NCBI GenBank assembly: GCA_036250195.1
Contig: JAVHZZ010000010.1
Location: 108,180,278-108,244,277, forward strand
Length of the DNA: 64,000 nt
Direction: 5' to 3'
Origin: Mixophyes australis
Lineage: Eukaryota; Chordata; Amphibia; Anura; Limnodynastidae
Positions 23,643 to 35,479 of this stretch are shown here, one piece after another. The notes under the pieces were generated by a model. The model ran no database searches, was not told the DNA's origin, and saw nothing but the letters and a program-made list of their open reading frames with translations. The stretch's first letter is position 1. Each line of letters begins with the position of its first letter. The translations under genes and the position numbers were made by a program.

Positions 23643-24055
23643 GTAGCTACTGGTGGCCTTCCCTACAGTCTGATGTTCAGGAGTATATTTTCGCTTGCCC
23701 TGTCTGTGTTCAAAATAAGGTCCCCAGACAGTCTCCTTATGGCCTGCTGCATACTCTTCCCATTCCTGATCGTCACTGGAGCCATCTTTCGATGGACTTC
23801 CTTTCCGACTTACCTCCTTCCAAGGGATGTTCTGTTGTTTGGGTTGTCATGGATCGTCTCGTTCATGCGGCTCACTTTGTACCCTTAAGAGGTTTACTTT
23901 TCAGCTTCTACCATGGCTCAATTATTTTCTTGTTGCCCGGATTTCCCGATGAGATTATTTCTGACTGTTCGTGTACAGGTTTTGGAAAGCTTTCTGTTGC
24001 GCTTGTGGGATATAGCTATGTTTCCATTTTTTTAAGTGTAAAGAATTGAAAGGGT
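23643..24055 (+). pseudogene. Gypsy integrase, right part (zinc finger end and catalytic core)
   Basis: Resumes with YWWPSLQSDVQEYIFACPVC (the cysteine half of the HHCC finger), then PYGLLHTLPIPDRHWSHLSM, DFLSDLPPSKGCSVVWVVMD with the core Asp residues, and FPDEIISD. The last part shifts frame and decays near 24050. Together with 19731-19873 it forms one interrupted integrase. Confidence 0.88.
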
Positions 24056-24245
24056 GTATTTACTGTCTATTAAAGCCATTATTCAACTTTATTATTTTTT
24101 TTTAACAGATTTGCCTTGTTACACCCAAACTGTTATTTTGTGTTGGACTTTAATTTATATACTTTAATTTATATACCATGGCTTCATCTCATTTATAATA
24201 ATAACTTAATGTGCACATACTGATGCGTAGACTAAAGTTTCACAA
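24056..24245. other. Spacer between Gypsy and the V2R last exon
   Basis: AT-rich, lies just downstream of the V2R stop codon on the minus strand and would be its 3' untranslated region. A minus-strand AATAAA-like signal may exist in the T/A-rich part near 24080-24200 but was not fixed. Confidence 0.35.
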
Positions 24246-25150
24246 TTATCTATTTCTATCATGCAGATACAGTTTTCCGTGCAGTTCAGGTCTACATAAA
24301 ATAATATAACATTTAGGAAAAAATATACAGCTTAAAAGTCCAGCATTTGAGGTCAATATGGAAAAGATCTCCACAGCCACCATGTATTTCCCTTTGGTGC
24401 TCAGATAAGCCGGGATCATTGCAATCCAGACACTGCAGAACACCAGCATGCTGAAGGTGATGTATTTGGCCTCATTAAAACTGTCCGGTAATGTCCGGGC
24501 TATAAAGGCTGTAATAAAACTCACAGCTGCCAGAACCCCCATATAACCCAGGACAGAGTAGAACCCAATAACTGAACCTTCATTACACTGAACGATGATC
24601 TGTCCCTGATAAGAGTGTGTGTCCAGCTCCTGGAAGGGGGGAGAGATAGACAACCAACTAATAGAGATCATAACTTGGACAGATGAGCAGATACAGACTA
24701 CACAATTGGGCAGTTTCACACCCATCCATTTTCTCCACACACTGCCGGGTTTGGTGGCATTGAAAGCGATGCAAACCATGATAGTCTTGGCCAACACAGA
24801 GGAGACAGCTATGGAGAAGAGGATTCCAAAAGAGATCTGACGTAGCATGCAGGTCATATCCACAGGACGACCAAGGAAGAGGAACACACAGAGGAAGCTC
24901 AGCATGATGAAGACCAGGAGAAGGAAGCTGAGGTTCTTGTTATTAGCTTTTACAATAGGTGTATCCCGATGTGATATAAAAATTCCCAATATTAGCTGAG
25001 TTATGAAACAGAAGAAAACTGAGACAGAAATAAAAGCTGCAGAGATCTCATCATTTGTGTAGGACAGAAAGTCTTCACTTTTGGGAACGCACAAATCCCT
25101 CTTTTCATTCGGCCATTCATCATCCTGACATTTAATGCAATTTTCACTAT
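24246..25150 (-). CDS. Vomeronasal type-2 receptor, last exon (seven-helix domain)
   Basis: The exon starts after a splice acceptor (CATTTTGCAG, exon base at 25150) and ends at a TAA at 24246-24248, giving about 300 residues. It begins with the end of the cysteine-rich linker (CIKCQDDEWPNEKRDLCVP), then seven hydrophobic helices. Family hallmarks are NNKNLSFLLL, GRPVDMTCMLRQ, ARTLPDSFNEAKYITFSMLV, AYLSTKGKYMVAVEIFSIL and CYIILCRPELHGKLYLHD at the C-terminus. It is a class C GPCR of the plasma membrane in vomeronasal neurons, sensing peptide or other non-volatile cues. The entire frame is open and motif-complete. The acceptor phase needs one base from the preceding exon, which was not located. 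Calcium-sensing-receptor relatives are less likely given the V2R-specific motifs. Confidence 0.95.
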
Positions 25151-25540
25151 CTGCAAAATGACAAATAATAAAGTCAAACTATTGATATCAGGTCCAGTCT
25201 TGTGCACTTTCCAATAATACAAGCATAGCAAAACCTGAAATGAGTTCAGAAAGTTCAGACAGGAACTTTATAAATAATGGAAATAGAATAAAATGTGTCC
25301 TTAAATGTCCCCAGTTCTACCCCAACCACAACACACAAAAGAATAAGAAAAGGAAACGGGGATAACTTAATTATGGACATCAACAAATAAAGTGAGGAAA
25401 TATTTAGACAACTTAATGAGAAGATCACATATGAATTAAGCATAATCCAACCATTAAATCTAGAATAAATTGAGATTATTAATAATTACAAAATATAGTA
25501 CTTTATCTGACAAAGAAAGATATTTTTTTGTAGTAATACA
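25151..25540. other. V2R intron sequence, no other feature
   Basis: Follows the acceptor of the last exon on the minus strand. AT-rich. I looked for the missing cysteine-rich exon here and did not see it. Confidence 0.5.
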
Positions 25541-25544
25541 TATA

Positions 25545-26620
25545 ATATTCATTCTGTACAAAGTACATAAAAATATGGAAAACCCTCCGGGAAGACCTAC
25601 TGTGGCTGTCACATACTTGGTCACTTCCAATCTGTCTCACTTTACAGATCACCATCTGCAGGTATATAGCCTGGAAATTAAGGGCTATTTAAAAGTCACC
25701 ATTGGCATTATAAATAAGCTAAATAGTACAGCTTGGAAAGAGAGTTATTTCTTAGTCATTGCTGATGTTTGTTCCCTCCACGGTATTATTAGACACAATT
25801 TGGATTTACAGGCTGTCAGATTATTTCTAGATAACAGAACATTGAGTGCGGATTTGAAGTCCTTAATGATAGATGGCATCTACTCATTTTGAACAATAAC
25901 TTTTTGTTTTTATAATAAATATTACACCCAAAAGGTTGGAACTGCTATGGGGACCAGGTTTGCTCCAAGTTACCCCAATATATCCATGGGCCATTGGGAG
26001 GACATGCATGTCTAGAATAGCCATTGGTATGGGGTGTAGTGATCTGGTAGCTCAATATTGAAGACATTATTTTTATTTGGGATGGTGAAAGGGAGAAATT
26101 AAACCAGTTCTGTACATATCTTAACAACAATGAAATCAAGATTGATTGGACATTCTTATTAGTAAGGAAAAGGGATTTTTTTTTTAGATTTGATCATTTA
26201 TATTGAGCATCATTCCATTTGTACCAGAAATATATTAAACAGATGAATTGCAGTGTCTATATACATGTCAATTGCAGTAATTTTAAGAGAATATAATAAT
26301 AATGAATTGGAAGGAATTAACAAAAAATATGTTTAAATCAGGCTACAGAGATAAAGAATTTTTTTATTGACAAATAATATGATCTGGAGAAGGTAAATAA
26401 GTCTTTAATTGTAATAACCACCATTGGAAGAGAAGATATATTCCATATATAATGGGTTACAGACAATAATATAAAGATATGGAAACATTTGTGAGAAAAC
26501 ATTGGAGACTGAAAATCAACAATAAGTTCCATCAGCCACCAACAGAAAATAACTGTGGGAGACAAGTAAGTATAATTTTTACTTCTTTGATCCCCCTGTG
26601 TTCCAATCATTCTAAGCACT
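25545..26620 (+). pseudogene. Penelope-like element reverse transcriptase fragment
   Basis: The plus strand reads, in one to three frames, VHKNMENPPGRPTVAV and LSHFTDHHLQVY (family pattern IHK..PPGRPIVSG..S..S.F.D..L), FLVIADVCSLHGIIRHN (catalytic-Asp motif), then TQKVGTAMGTRFAPSYPN followed by ISMGHWED (family GTAMG..FAP..AN), and NIEDIIFIWDG at about 26054-26085 where the family has YIDD, so the first catalytic Asp is Glu here. Further weak similarity (NHHW, FVRKHWRL) extends to about 26600. The N-terminal part and the GIY-YIG endonuclease are absent. It lies in a V2R intron, opposite in strand to the gene. Confidence 0.82.
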
Positions 26621-27090
26621 GAAGAGGTTAAACACGAATTATTGTATTTTAATAATTTTTAGCTTAATAATAATATGTAATATACATTGTACTTATTTGT
26701 TTGCAGGTTTATATAGTACAAAAAAATGTACCAGTTGTATTGGATATTTCTCCCTCGGAGCACGGAGCACAGTCATAGCAGCAAGGATGTATTCCCGGTA
26801 TTGAGATCCTTTTGCTCCCAGGTAAACACTTTTCTGAGCAGCGAGAGACTGGAATCTGTGATGGAGACAATATATTTGATAAATTTTGAAAATGATTTTA
26901 TGGACATCTTTAATTTATACTGTACAAGACATTTACAAGAGTGGAAAGGCACATTTTTTAAGGGAAAGTGCATTTCTAAATATATTTTTTCCAATGTAGT
27001 TAAATATTTGAATAAACAATATGTCACAAGTAAAAAGACAGCCCTGATATCCCCTCACTTTCATAATTCATTTGTGACATAAATGGGGCT
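26621..27090. other. Intron sequence, unassigned ORF
   Basis: Contains an open frame of 118 codons at 26726-27082 (+) without any recognised motif. I leave it unnamed and doubt it is a gene. Confidence 0.35.
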
Positions 27091-27968
27091 TATCCGAGCA
27101 GTGCTAAAGTGGCATTGTCTCCTGACCCAGACTCTGGCTACGGTCTTGACAACTCTCCTGCTCATTCCCTGATACCTTCGTGGATGTCCTGGTTTTGACT
27201 CCTTGGCTTGTTTGACCCTCCTCTATTCTGTCTCCCACGGATCACTACAGAGCCTCATAACTCCTGACAAGAACTTGAGCCTTACTCATCATGGTTTACC
27301 CTGTACCTCATGCCTCCTGACTAAGCCAGACCTCTCTGCTTCTCCAACCACTGAATTAGGTCTGCTATCCAGCTTATCTGTACTGTCTCTACAAGCTGTG
27401 TTCTCATTTGTGACTCTCAGACTTATTCAGCCTTTTTTCCCCGTACATCCTGCTCTCCTATCCTAGTAGCTACCTGGAGCCTGGTGTATTTCTGCTGCAG
27501 TTCATTGCACTTTCTGATCCAGTCTCTTGCTGCAGCTATCTGGACCTGGTATATACCTTTTGCAGGACATTGCACCCTCCAACTAGTCTCCTGCTGCATC
27601 TACCTGGGTCCTGGTGTTTACCTGCCGCAGAACATCGCACCCTCTTATCCAGTTTCCTACTGTGGCTACCTTGGACTCTGCTGTCGACCTGCTGCAGATT
27701 ATCTACCCATCTGATCCAGTATTCTGTTTGATGCTAAGCGGACCTCCGTGTACACCTCCCGCACACCTTCCTTTCTGCACTCACCACTGGACCTCGCAGA
27801 GTACCTAACTGGAGGGCCGCGACCTGCAGGGCGGAAGCCGCTAAGCCCAAACTCCCTTGCGGGGCTTATTGGTAAAAACCATCTGTCCCGCTACACTCCG
27901 CACCTCCCTGTAGGTGGCGCTGAATCTATCAGGCTCTAGAATCCCACAGATACCTGTGGACCGTGACA
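27091..27968 (+). mobile_element. LTR fragment (Gypsy-like)
   Basis: C/T-rich leader-like sequence followed by a block at about 27810-27890 (GGAGGGCCGCGACCTGCAGG, CCGCTAAGCCCAAACTCCC, TTATTGGTAAAAACC) that closely matches 55766-55835, and an end ATACCTGTGGACCGTGACA at about 27950-27968. The middle (27500-27715) has three imperfect repeats of about 75-80 bp built on CTGCTGCA..TACCTGG..CCTGGT. This is the composition of frog Gypsy LTRs. The left end was not found. Confidence 0.55.
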
Positions 27969-28870
27969 GGCATAAGATGGTCCTTAAGGCAATGTTTAAT
28001 CATTTTCAGTACGTGCATTTCCAGCCTAACTGGCACTAACTGGCTATAGACGTGTTTTTACATGTCTTATGATTGGCGTATCTTGCCTCATTTTGATTGT
28101 ATCAATAAATAATCTATAATAGTTGAAGAACATATAGGAATCTATAATTAAATTCTTTCTTTATATTAAGTGGATCTGAATATTCTATATCCTTTACCAG
28201 AGTCACATGATCAGCTGTTCACAATTGAGGACAGTATAGTGCACCAACCATAATTCTGCGTTCCTCTTTCCTTTCTTTGTGTTATAAAATACGCCAATCG
28301 TAAGAAATGTAAAACACGTCTATAGCCAATTAGTGCCGAAGGATAAGCACTTGAATGGGATTGTAAGAGAAACCAGAAGTAATGGTGGAACGCAAGTCGC
28401 GTCCACCAGCTTCCGCTATTAATTTGAAGAACTCTCACAACGAAGCCTGCCACACAAACCAGAAGTGACCGTGGAACACAAGGATGGACATGATCACCTT
28501 GGTTTGAACATGAAACATGCATGTATATCAAATAAAAACTTTAGAATAAGAGAAGACAAATATTCTAAATAAGTTTTGTTCAGATTATGGTATGATATAT
28601 GATATCTTACATGTTTTACAAATAATGACCTTCTGACCCATGAATTTGTGAAATGGAAACTTTCTGTGTAAAAGGGAGTAAGTATTAAGAAGCCCTATCC
28701 TTGAAAAAGACCTATATAGTAAGATTGAAATGCGTCAGTTTAAAGGGCTGTGAAAACTAAAACAAAGGCGGACCCTTTAATACCATCTGATATACCAGAT
28801 ACCCACACTGGGCTGGGTGTCCCTAGAGGGGGGCCCGCTCATTTTTTTCAGCAGAACCCATTCCTTAGGG
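27969..28870. other. Intron sequence, no gene seen
   Basis: AT-rich. The right part (28790-28870), together with 29223-29525, appears to be one older repeat unit rich in GGGGGGACCCC-type motifs into which the next MITE inserted. Confidence 0.4.
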
Positions 28871-29222
28871 CAGGGCCTGATTAAGGGTTCTGGCCGCCCT
28901 AGGCTAATATGGCCGCAGTGCCCCCCCCCCCTCCTCCGAATATATAGGTGTATAGGAACACTCCTGAATATGAATGTTTAGGTGTATTCTCCAGCATTCA
29001 AATTTAGACTATCAGCAGATAGGAAGTGAAGACGTCCTGCTTCCTGTCTGCTGCACAGCAACAGGCAGCCTGGCGATTGGCTGTGTGTTGCTAACCACTG
29101 ACCACCAATGCTTTTGATCGTCGAGCCCTCCAAAAAAAAAAAAAATACCCACAGTGCCGCGCCCCCCGGGACCCAGCACCCCAGGCTGCAGCCTGGTCAG
29201 CCTAGTGGTTGATCAGGCCCTG
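28871..29222. mobile_element. hAT-type MITE, 352 bp
   Basis: Inverted ends CAGGGCCTGATTAAGGG and, at the right, the complement of CAGGGCCTGATCAACCAC. Flanked by the perfect 8-bp repeat CCTTAGGG (28863-28870 and 29223-29230). No coding capacity. Confidence 0.9.
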
Positions 29223-29230
29223 CCTTAGGG

Positions 29231-30733
29231 AATCCAGCCCAACGCTGAACAGCCTGGGGTTGGTTTGTCATTATGGCAGGGGGACCCCTGTCATAATGCG
29301 TCCCTCTGCTATAGTGCCACCAACCCCGGCTGGTTTGCCTAGTGCTGGTTCAGCGAAAATCGGGGGGACCCCACGCAAATTTTCCCCCCGATTTTCACGA
29401 AACCAGCAGTAGGCTGGCATCACTAGAGTTAATAGTGGCTGGGCGGGAGAACTCCACACTTTTATTAATTTTTTTTAACTTTGTACTATTTTTTACAGGT
29501 TTGACAGCTGCCGGGACCTCCGGCTCTATGGACAGAACAGTGTAACAGTGATGGGTTTAGTAAACACGCTGCTACAACACAGGAGACTTTGCTAAAGACG
29601 GGAGGGTTAGCTGTTTCTTTTTGTTTGAAGCAATATCACACTATGTTCTGTTTTAATTTTTTCTTTTCATGTCACGTATCACTTTGAATATGATATGTGG
29701 AATGGATATCACAAAGCAGTGAAAAAGGATCTACACTACAGCAAAATATAAGTATTTGTTTTTGTTATCACAATATTTATATATTCTACACATTTTAGTC
29801 TATGTGAATACAGGCAGTAGCGCTGGGAACTCTGTATATATTCTTCTATATACACAGGATGTCCCACTCCTCCCCTTTTCAGCAGGGGTCTATCAATGGA
29901 CACTTTAACTGTTAGACATACTCTCTCTGTTACCTTGATTAGACAATGTAATGGCTTCACTGAATTAGCTATTTGGCTGGATATACTTAACAAGGGTAAC
30001 AATATTACATAACGGAATAACATGATACTTCAAACTTGTGTGAAACATTAACACATTTGACACATTGTATCCGCAGCCTTACACAATCTAAGTCTGAGAT
30101 ATATTTTGATACAATAACATTTCGATTAATACATATTAATACTTTTCCCAATGCTACTTCAGCCAATATAGTATTGTGACGACACAATGCATATCATCTG
30201 ACCTAATTACCTCTCTGATTACCTGATGACCTAGATAATTAACTTGGGCTGCCAGCTAACTATCTTAATAGTCACTCAGACATTGTTCTGATTACTAGCA
30301 GCCCAGATCCATGTCGCACCTCATAACAATGGACACTAGAGATAAATGGTAAATACTTTAGCTAACACAAGGAGAATGACTTCTGCTGTCCTGTTACTTT
30401 CATACAATATGGCAATACTCTCTATATTGCTAATATGTACAATATTGCAGGTAACAAAAATGGCAAAATGTACCTAAAAACATGAAATAACAATACACAT
30501 AATACATCAATGTCCTGGTGTATATACTGAGACTGGGCCATGGATTAAAAAGTACATTAAACTGTGAGAAATCGGGTGATTAATAAAAAGAAATCAGTGC
30601 AGTGGGACCCTGTTTCATCACAGTCTCTATAAAACTTTTGTTTTGGTGCAGTTTTGCTTTACCGATGTAAGTATATTAAGCCACACTTGACCGATGGTCA
30701 CTAGACCCCAATTTCCCTCCTACAGATACATTT
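29231..30733. other. Intron sequence, no gene seen
   Basis: Starts with the second half of an old repeat (mirror-like blocks CGGGGGGACCCCACGC and CCCCCCGATTTTC near 29358-29400), then plain AT-rich sequence. Short minus ORFs at 29736-30187 show nothing recognisable. Confidence 0.4.
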
Positions 30734-30738
30734 GTCAG

Positions 30739-31413
30739 TGTTACGAGCCGCGGCGGCTCTGGGCACCGCCGTGACTCGCATCCCTCTGTCCTCCTGTGTC
30801 CCGGCCGTCGTCATGACAACCGGGACGTCACTTCCGGCCTACCCCGGTCGGGACGCTAGTCAGCTGTAGCGCCCTTGTCCCGGCGTGCAGGGGAGCCGGG
30901 TGCGCGCGCTAATCAATACCCCAGTCAGAGGGCTAATTTTAGGTCCTGCCCCCCGTCTTTCCTTATTGGCCAGCTTGTATTTATAAGGCAGGGAGGGGCA
31001 ATCCTCCCCTGCCAGTTATAGTTCCTGCTCGCTGCTGACTAGCCTGCTCTGTTCCTGGTTGCTGTACCTTTTTGGATTGATTACTTGTTGCCGACCTTTT
31101 TGCCTGATTCCTGACTTTGTTTGCCTGTGCCCTTTTGACCTTTCTGCCTGGACTCCTACGCTGCTGATTTGCCTGTGACCCCCGACCACGGTCTGTGTTC
31201 TGGACATTCTGTTTGCTGCCGGACTCAACCCTTGCCTGGACCTCACTCTGCCTTTGCTCCTATCCTCTTTCTGGGTTCTCCCCAGTCAGCGCATGATTCA
31301 CGACCCTCAGTTGCCTGCAGCCAAGTCTGTCCCCACCACTAGGGGCTCCAGCGAAAACCAGGCTTCTGAGCAGACTCCGGGTTTTGTGTTGCTGGCTGTG
31401 GGGGTTCCTAACA
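30739..31413 (+). mobile_element. Solo LTR (Gypsy-like), 675 bp
   Basis: Starts TGTTACGAGCCGCGG, ends TTCCTAACA, and has a perfect 5-bp target duplication GTCAG (30734-30738 and 31414-31418). Promoter-like elements are visible: inverted CCAAT (TTATTGGCC, about 30963) and TATTTATAAGG (about 30978), followed by a C/T-rich downstream part. The block GGGACGTCACTTCCGG (about 30820) is shared with the LTR at 57810. No internal region adjoins it. Confidence 0.88.
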
Positions 31414-31418
31414 GTCAG

Positions 31419-32137
31419 TGAGAAGTAAAACTAGGATTGATTCCTTGTGTGTTGGTTCACTAACTAATTGCTTGTGAGATTTCCCACATAAACAATCCAT
31501 AATGTTACTATTCTTGGCTAACATATGAATTGGTGGATTCATATATTGCTTCCCTGACCTTCTTGAATATTAGCTCTCATGAGTTTGGTCCTCCTATCTC
31601 CTCATCCTCTGTGTAATGTTTCATTTGTTATAGTTGTGTCTTTTAATATAGTTGTCTTCTCTATTGTCCCTTCTCGTCTTGATTTTCACTGATTGTTTCT
31701 CTTGTGCAGCGATACTGATTCTGTGGTGCCTAAATAAACTGTGATGATGATCTCTCCAATTCCTCTTCTTGTCCTGATGGTTTACAAATTGTTCCTATTC
31801 AAAGATCCTCTCTCATCTGTTTCTAGAGTTGCCCAAATATTCCCAATCCTATCTACAGTGTCCTGTATTATAGTTGCAATAATCTCATTATTTAAAAAAA
31901 AAACAAAAAAGAAAACACCTCCGCTTTCATTACTCCTTTACTTCTTGTCTCTACTATTATCAGTACACTATTCATCATCTTTAGGAGACCAGAGGGTTCT
32001 ACTATTTTTTTTTCAGTATTCCCCTCTTAAATAGTTTAAATAATGACCAGTGAAAGAACACGGTGCTTACAAAATCTAACCTCAGTGACTATAACACTGG
32101 CCTTAAACAAATAGTCAATAAAATAACCAACAACTTT
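31419..32137. other. Intron sequence, no gene seen
   Basis: The ORF at 31741-32034 has no recognised motif and low-complexity parts. Nothing else was identified. Confidence 0.4.
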
Positions 32138-32150
32138 AAAAAGTGCCCTT

Positions 32151-34918
32151 ACACGCCAAGAAGACGAGACTAGCTGAAACTATGCACCTCTATACTTCCC
32201 TCCAGCAGCTAGAGGTACAACATAAATCCAACCCGGACGCTGTTGTATTTAAACAGATAGTTTCCGTAACGGGTGAGCTCAATCTTATGGCTATCAGGTA
32301 TTCCTCGGGGGTCCTGGTCTATGATCCAAAATTAATTTGCTTGGAATTTCAGAACTATCATTTAAAACTGTACAACCTCCCTCAACCCCCTAACGCCTTG
32401 ACCCATCAGAAACAGGCGAAATGTATTGAGAAATTCCTGGAGGGCGCTCGTCCTCCGAAGCTGACCCCCCAGGCCGCTGACCTTCACAGGGAACCTATTT
32501 CCTTAGAGAAGGTGGAGCAGGATATTAAGGCTCAGAAAGCTTGTAAGGCACCTGGCCCTGACAGGTTTTCGCCAGCTTACTATAAAAAATTTGCAGCTCT
32601 CCTGGCCCCTCGCCTCTCCACTTTCTTTAACTCTATCCTGAAGGGCAGCCCTTGGCCCAAAGAATCTCTGGAGGCTCGGATAGTCCTGATCCACAAAGAG
32701 GGAAAAGATGCCCATAATTGTGCTAGTTACCGTCCAATTTCTCTGCTCAACAATGACCTGAAACTATATGCCAAGATTCTTGCCAATCACTAGAACGCAG
32801 TACTCCCTGGCTTAGTTCACTATGATCAGGTAGGTTTTGTCCCTGGTAGGCAGGCCAGGGATAACACAAGGAGAACCATTGACCTTATTCACATACTCAA
32901 CACTAGGAAAACTCCCTCCATTATTTTATCCTTGGATGGCAAAAAGGCCTTCGACAGGATCTCCTGGCAGTTCATGACCCAAACTCTCAGGCATTTTGGT
33001 CTGCCTGGGGACTTACTGTTCTGGGTACAGGCCTTATACTCCCACCCCTCCACTAAGGTTATGATTAATGGCTCTCCTTCTGATCCCTTCCCAATTAGTA
33101 ATGGTACCCGCCAGGGATGCCCTCTCTCCCCTTTAATTTTCACCCTGTTCATCTAACCTCTGGCAGCTACTATCCGAGCCTCCCCAGATATAAGGGGGTT
33201 GGAGATGGGTCTGGAGAGTAAGCTCTCTCTTTTTGCCGATGATATACTCCTCACGCTCAAGCAACCAAGAACATCTCTGCCCAACCTGTTCGGCTTCCTC
33301 ATGGGATATGGCAAGCTATCCGGGTATAAAATTAACATAACAAAATCTGAAGCCATATTTCTTAATCTGCCTCCCCAGGATTGCTGTGATCTCACCTCCC
33401 ACTTTCAGTTCAGATGGCAGAAGAAGAAATCAAAGTATCTGGGGTTTACATAACAACCTCTTACGAGTCCCTATATCAGGAGAACTATCCAGCTCTTTTT
33501 CTTAAACTTAAATCAGACATTTTCTCCTGGCGGACTCTAATCATTTTGTGGCTGGGCAGGATCATTGCGGTAAAAATGACTATTCTTCCCCAAATTCTCA
33601 ACCTTTTTCAGACATTGCCTGTTAAAATACCTCTGTCCGAATTATACTCTATGCAACAACATTTAACTAAATTTGTTTAGTGGGGCAGCCTCCCAGGCGC
33701 CAACTGGCGCTACTTTAAAAACCCACGAGCCGTGGAGGCAGCGGCTTTCCCGACCTCAAGGCCTATTACTGGGCGGCGCAGCTTGGCTCAATGGTCTCCT
33801 CATTTGCGCCTCCCGCCTCTCATGCATGGGCAGACTTAGAGGCTGCCTATCTCTCCTTGCCTGACCTATCCGGTCTTTGGGGAATACCTCTTAATATTAG
33901 GAGGGCTCTGATCAAATGTTTTCCAACTTTGGAATTTGCTGCTCGGACCTGGGAGAACTGTAAGCGCCACCTTTCTGTCTCTTCCTGCCCTCTTCCCATC
34001 ACACCCCGGTGGCATAACCCTGCCTTCCCTCCTGGTATGTCCCAATATTTTCCTCGGATATGGACCACAGCGGTTTTCCGATTTGCAGGAAACTTCCTTG
34101 AGTGAGGAAGGCCCATACCCTATGACGTTCTTTGCTCTAGAGTTCCTGACTTTCATCCGCCTTTCTACCAATATTTGCAGGTTCGGCACTTCCTCCTGTC
34201 TCTCCTGTCAGACAGCTTAACTCACCTCCCCTCCATATTTGAATCTCTCTGCCTCTCGCCCCCCTTGCGGAGGAGCATGAATTCTTCCTTGTATAACCTC
34301 CCACTGGAGAAAATGTTGCCTTCTGGGAATACACATGTAAAGGAGTGGTAGAGGGACCTGGCCCACCCCCCGAAGGAGGACTGCTGGGAGACCATCAGAT
34401 TGAATGTGGCCTCTAGTTCTATTTCCACATTAATCAAAGAAAACACTTACATAGTTTACTACAGGTGGTATCTTACACCTGATAGGCTCCCAAAGATGTA
34501 TCAGTCTGCTTCTCCTGATTGCTGGAGAAATTGTGGTCACCGAGGCACCCTCACCCATATTTGGTGGTCGTGCCCTGTCATGTCCTCCTTCTGGGACAGG
34601 GTTGCGGGTCTACTCTACTCCCTTCTCCAATGCACTATTAGGAAGAATCCATGGACCTTCCTGCTCTACTACCCTATACAGGACCTTGATGCTGACTCTG
34701 CGAAACTGGCTTCACATGTTCTGGCGGCTGCTAGATGCCTGATAGCTAAATTTTGGAGCGGGTGGATCCCCCCACATCTCTTCTCTAACATCTTATGTCT
34801 GGTTCATTGCCAACATGGAAAAAAATCACTTCGTTACTACGAGACAAAGAAGACAAATTCCATCAAATCTGGGCTCCGTGGCTCTATTCCTAGGGTCCCG
34901 CACTTTTTCTCCCTCTAA
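32151..34918 (+). pseudogene. L1/Tx1-type ORF2 (reverse transcriptase and C-terminal domain), disrupted
   Basis: In one frame from about 32151 to 33453, broken by TAG at 32791 and TAA at 33154: KACKAPGPDRFSPAYYKKF, SYRPISLLNNDLKLYAKILA, SLDGKKAFDRISWQFM (catalytic Asp, DxxKAFD), GTRQGCPLSPLIFTLFI, LSLFADDILLTL (FADD), KSEAIFLN. A frameshift near 33450 leads to YLGF, ITTSYESLYQENYPALF, WLGRIIAVKMTILPQ and FQTLPVKIPLSEL. The C-terminal part lies in further frames (33791-34105, 34400-34918) and includes SPDCWRNCGHRGTLTHIWW, the usual L1 zinc-knuckle-like tail. The endonuclease is missing through 5' truncation. It lies in a V2R intron in the opposite orientation to the gene. Confidence 0.92.
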
Positions 34919-35252
34919 ATAACTCTTCCCCCATACAACCCCATATAACATTGGGCCTATTGCTTTCCCGAATACCATAACACAGATTTGACAACATCCC
35001 CTCCTTTGGGAGCTCATGCTCCTTTTAGTTCCTTTCACTTGATGACCATATCCTTCCCCCCTCCCCTGCCCTACACACCTTCAATATCCATAGCCCCACC
35101 CACCCTCCCCTTGCTCATTACTACCTTGTTTTACTGTAATATATACTTCTACCATGGAAAGTGACATTGGTTGATTAATGTCTCATTCAAGTTTTTTTCC
35201 TTTTGATTGTGTCACTTATCTTTATATAATAAAACTTTGAGTTAAAAATAAA
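32151..35252 (+). mobile_element. Tx1-like L1 LINE, 5'-truncated (3.1 kb)
   Basis: Flanked by the direct repeat AAAAAGTGCCCTT (32138-32150 and 35253-35265), which defines both ends. The right end has AATAAAA (about 35228) and an A-rich tail, as for L1-type target-primed insertion. Only the RT and C-terminal part of ORF2 is present. Confidence 0.9.
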
Positions 35253-35265
35253 AAAAAGTGCCCTT

Positions 35266-35479
35266 TATCCAAATTGAAATTTTTCAAACGACTCACCACC
35301 TATTACACTTCCATCTCCGTTGCGCTTTAAGAATTAATGTATTCCTTATTCACAAACCAAACGCAAAAATAGAAAAATAGAAGGAGTCAATCTATTCAAT
35401 TGGCTATACAAATGCTAATGTTAAACTGTATATAGCAAATCGCAATTATGCTAAGGAGCTGAGTGGTGGTAGCACCAAA
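35266..35479. other. Intron sequence, no feature
   Basis: Short AT-rich interval between two LINE remnants. Confidence 0.4.

Larger units (their letters stand above)
16801..24055 (+). mobile_element. Ty3/Gypsy retrotransposon, decayed and interrupted by insertions
   Basis: In order on the plus strand: LTR/leader-like sequence (16801-17000), a gag fragment, an unrelated 17370-17650 interval, protease/RT, RNase H, and integrase. Integrase is split by a complete L2-like LINE (19874-23634), and a further 411-bp insert (19306-19716) sits between RNase H and integrase. The coding frames carry several stops and frameshifts, so the copy is dead. No matching right LTR was recognised before the V2R last exon at 24246, and the 5' LTR boundary is not defined. 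The outer limits given are approximate. Confidence 0.8.

Noticed and set aside
26726..27082. Open frame of 118 codons
   Set aside because: No recognised motif, no clear link to the neighbouring Penelope-like sequence. Length is possible by chance in AT-rich DNA.
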